This document shows, piece by piece, positions 62,022-64,000 of a stretch of 64,000 bases of DNA (position 1 is the stretch's first letter; every line of letters begins with the position of its first letter). The translations under genes and the position numbers were made by a program. The notes beneath the pieces are model-generated. The model saw nothing but the letters and a program-made list of their open reading frames with translations. It was not told where the DNA came from and did not search any database. The stretch covers positions 248,001-312,000 of the forward strand of contig NZ_CP032152.1 in assembly GCF_003555505.1 (NCBI RefSeq), in the 5' to 3' direction. This stretch comes from Thermosynechococcus sichuanensis E542 (lineage in GTDB: Bacteria; Cyanobacteriota; Cyanobacteriia; Thermosynechococcales; Thermosynechococcaceae).

Positions 62022-63879
62022 TGCTGACTCTTTGATACTGGGATTGAAGAGCAGTCCGTAATTGGGCGATCGCCCCCTGCCAATCGCCCCGCTGGGGCTG
62101 ACGAATTAACTGTGCCGAAGGATACCAAGGCGATCGCGATCCCTGCCAGAGCCACCGCCAATCCGCCACAAAGGGTAGCAATATCCACAGGGGCTTTCCT
62201 AGGGCACCCGCCAAGTGTGCCACCGCTGTATCAATCGTTACCACGGCATCCAACTGCTGGATTAAAAACGCTGTATCCAGAAAATCCCCCATGTAGGACT
62301 GGCAGTCAATCACGCCCGCCTGCCGTAGTTGTTCCGCCTCTGCGGGCGATCGCTCCTTTTGCAGGCTATACCATTGCACATCAAACTCTCGCAACAGCGG
62401 TAGGAGATACTCAAGGGGACAAGACCGCTGAGCCCTAGTGCGCGCTTGACTATGGCTGGCCCAGACTAAACCAATCCGGGGTTTGGCAACATTAAAAATG
62501 CTTTGGGGTGGGTGGGCAGGCAACGGGAAATAGGGCTTGAACTTGGGAAAATGGTCTTTATCAATGCCCAAGTAGCGGGGCAGGCTCAGCAAGGGGGTAT
62601 GGTAATCAAAGGGGGGAGGCGTCTCCTCGGTGCTGATTACATCAATCCCCGGCAACATTTGACAAAGGCGTACCAGAGGTGGATAAGCAGCAAAAATCAC
62701 CCGTTGGGCACGCTGCGCCATCAAGGGCAGTAAGCGCACAAACTGAATGCAATCCCCTAGCCCCTGCTCACTATAGACAAAGAGGGTTTTCCCCTCTAGG
62801 GATTGGCCTTGCCAACGGGGTTGAGGATAGGTGCGCAATCCGCCGCTGGGTTGCTGCCAACGCCATTCATACTCCTCCCATCCCTCTCGGAAACGTCCCA
62901 GCATTAGGAGTACAAGGGCAAAGTTGAGCCGCACCTCCACAGCATCAGGGTCTAGGGCGACCGCTTGGCGAAAGTGGTGCAGGGCAGCTTGCGGATCTCC
63001 CGTTTCCAGAAGCGCGGTGGCCAACCCGGCATGGGCCGTACTGTTGAGGGGGGCAAGACTCAGACAGCGTTGGTAGTAACTGATCGCTCCAGTAAAGTCC
63101 GCTTCGCTGAGGCAAATTTGCCCCAGTTGCAGGAGTGCCTGTTGATGCTTATGTTCTCGTAGCAGCACTTCTTGGTAGCGATCGCGCGCCGCTGCGAGGT
63201 TGCCCTGTAGATGCAAAGCGTACCCCAGATTGTAGTGGGCTGCTAGCAGTTCTGGATTAGCACTCAAGGCTGCCTGAAACTGGCGAATCGCTGCTGCATA
63301 GTTTTTCAGTTCGAGATAGACACTACCCAAATTGTTGTGGACATCGGCTTGGCCGGGTTCGAGATACAGCGACTGTTCATAGCAGGCACTGGCTTCGGTG
63401 AGATTGCCTTGGGCGTGCAGACAGAGACCCAAGTTATACAGGGTGGTGGGCAAGTCGGGATTCAAGGAGAGAGCTTTTTGGTAGCAGGCGATCGCCCGCT
63501 CCGTCTCTCCCAAATCCAGATAGGCATTCCCTAAGTTGCTATGGGCTTCCACCCACTCTGGCTTGACTTCAAGGGCACGTTGATAGTGGGGAAGAGCCGC
63601 CCTTGGTTGCTCAAGCAGATCATGGAGAACAATAGCGAGCCGATAATGGGCAGGGGCATACCAAGGATCAAGGGCGATCGCCTTTTCGTAGGCTTTTTGT
63701 GCTTCAAGGGGCTGTGCCAGTTGTTCAGCGATCAAGCCCAATAGATAGTAGGCTTCTGGCTGTGGGTTTTCCTCAATCATCTGGCGTGCATACTGCTGTG
63801 CTCCGCTCCAGTGCTGTTGTTGATAGAGTTGCCAAGCCTTTTTTAGCGGCGAGGCGGTTCGCCATCCAAAGATACCCAC
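62005..63879 (-). CDS. TPR repeat protein with C-terminal glycosyltransferase-like domain
   Basis: A 624-residue protein. Residues 8-330 carry about nine to ten tetratricopeptide repeats (for example AYYLLGLIAEQLAQPLEAQKAYEKAIALDP-type units, each 34 long, ending ALxxDP). Residues 355-615 resemble the glycosyltransferase family 9/41-like domain linked to TPR in bacteria: FVYSEQGLGDCIQFVRLLPLM, PRIGLVWASHSQ and TIDTAVAHLAGALGKPLWILLP. It may transfer a sugar to protein or polysaccharide; the substrate is unknown. It starts with GTG 63877-63879 and follows another minus-strand gene by 5 bases. Confidence 0.88.
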   Translation of the reverse strand: MGIFGWRTASPLKKAWQLYQQQHWSGAQQYARQMIEENPQPEAYYLLGLIAEQLAQPLEAQKAYEKAIALDPWYAPAHYRLAIVLHDLLEQPRAALPHYQRALEVKPEWVEAHSNLGNAYLDLGETERAIACYQKALSLNPDLPTTLYNLGLCLHAQGNLTEASACYEQSLYLEPGQADVHNNLGSVYLELKNYAAAIRQFQAALSANPELLAAHYNLGYALHLQGNLAAARDRYQEVLLREHKHQQALLQLGQICLSEADFTGAISYYQRCLSLAPLNSTAHAGLATALLETGDPQAALHHFRQAVALDPDAVEVRLNFALVLLMLGRFREGWEEYEWRWQQPSGGLRTYPQPRWQGQSLEGKTLFVYSEQGLGDCIQFVRLLPLMAQRAQRVIFAAYPPLVRLCQMLPGIDVISTEETPPPFDYHTPLLSLPRYLGIDKDHFPKFKPYFPLPAHPPQSIFNVAKPRIGLVWASHSQARTRAQRSCPLEYLLPLLREFDVQWYSLQKERSPAEAEQLRQAGVIDCQSYMGDFLDTAFLIQQLDAVVTIDTAVAHLAGALGKPLWILLPFVADWRWLWQGSRSPWYPSAQLIRQPQRGDWQGAIAQLRTALQSQYQRVSNGIPN

Positions 63880-63884
63880 GGTGA

Positions 63885-64000
63885 CTACGATGAACAGTTA
63901 TTCAAATAATAGGCAACAGCGGTGGCGATCGTAGAATTTCCATTGAGATCTAAGGGAGTGGGATCTTGGGGCGGCTGCGGTTGTGCGTGCAAAAAGTGCC
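63885..64000 (-). CDS. C-terminal end of an unidentified gene (cut by window edge)
   Basis: On the minus strand an open frame enters at 64000 and ends at TAG 63885-63887, 5 bases before the TPR gene start. The 37 visible residues end STIATAVAYYLNNCSS. The tight spacing and the codon pattern, with HIP1-like GCGATCG, suggest a real gene in operon with the TPR gene, but too little is visible to name it. Confidence 0.5.
   Translation of the reverse strand, partial: HFLHAQPQPPQDPTPLDLNGNSTIATAVAYYLNNCSS

Noticed and set aside
1-64000. CRISPR array, transposase, integrase or prophage genes
   Set aside because: I found no regularly spaced direct repeats, no terminal inverted repeats and no transposase-like protein; all larger frames fit ordinary chromosomal families.

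Overview
The window comes from a unicellular cyanobacterium, most likely a thermophile of the Thermosynechococcus lineage. Direct evidence: a complete psbA gene for the D1 protein of photosystem II, photosynthetic-type gap2, a GlpX-type bisphosphatase, many copies of the cyanobacterial HIP1 palindrome (GCGATCGC), and a run of families that are typical of cyanobacteria (DUF1830, DUF1818, DUF3172, DUF2499, DUF4359, DUF1400, MEKHLA). The lineage call is inference: it rests on D1 residues F124, E130, C144, S212 and A270, which I recall as the PsbA3 pattern of Thermosynechococcus.

Layout. 1-5138 (minus): left-truncated phosphoketolase, tatD, rpsT, larB and an M50-like membrane protein. 5164-9143 (minus): htpG, hemW and a secreted protein. 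9172-10472: psbA with its promoter and terminator. 10510-15128 (minus): a three-gene GldA/F/G-type ABC exporter followed by a ClC chloride channel gene. 15195-18471: an MBL-fold protein, trpG, a HAD phosphatase, a RibD-C reductase and DUF1830. 18687-25064 (plus): B12-type radical SAM protein, gap2, a class V aminotransferase, MEKHLA, DUF389 and ilvE.

25061-29983 (minus) is the most unusual block. It encodes an 864-residue Ser/Thr kinase-TIR-AAA NTPase fusion, an RsbW-like ATPase downstream, and three small or unknown genes upstream (DUF4359, a 269-residue protein and a four-helix membrane protein). 30029-37636 (plus): tRNA-His, peptide-type solute-binding lipoprotein, TlyA methyltransferase, a lone amino-acid ABC permease, 2-Cys peroxiredoxin, two membrane proteins (one with HEMGH), PrxQ and a NUDIX hydrolase.

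37633-45137 (minus): cobI, feoB, a large GAF protein, DUF1818, an MlaE-type lipid permease, DUF3172 and an RRM protein. 45138-45511 is the only gene-free gap over 300 bases. 45512-53720: a secreted protein, ACT-malic enzyme, an SLH protein, a CPA1 antiporter with a TrkA-N domain, DUF2499, a zinc dehydrogenase and a cytosine methyltransferase fused to a MerR-like helix-turn-helix. 53845-64000: a GH57 amylase-family enzyme, fbp/sbp, pgsA, a DUF1400 hydrolase, rpiA, a small secreted protein, a 5'-nucleotidase, a TPR-glycosyltransferase and a right-truncated gene.

Much of the gene content serves photosynthetic carbon metabolism (gap2, fbp/sbp, rpiA, xfp, malic enzyme, GH57), redox and metal handling (two peroxiredoxins, feoB, cobI, hemW, larB) and envelope transport. 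I saw no insertion sequence, prophage, rRNA or CRISPR array. Several convergent gene pairs overlap at their stops, so the genome looks compact.
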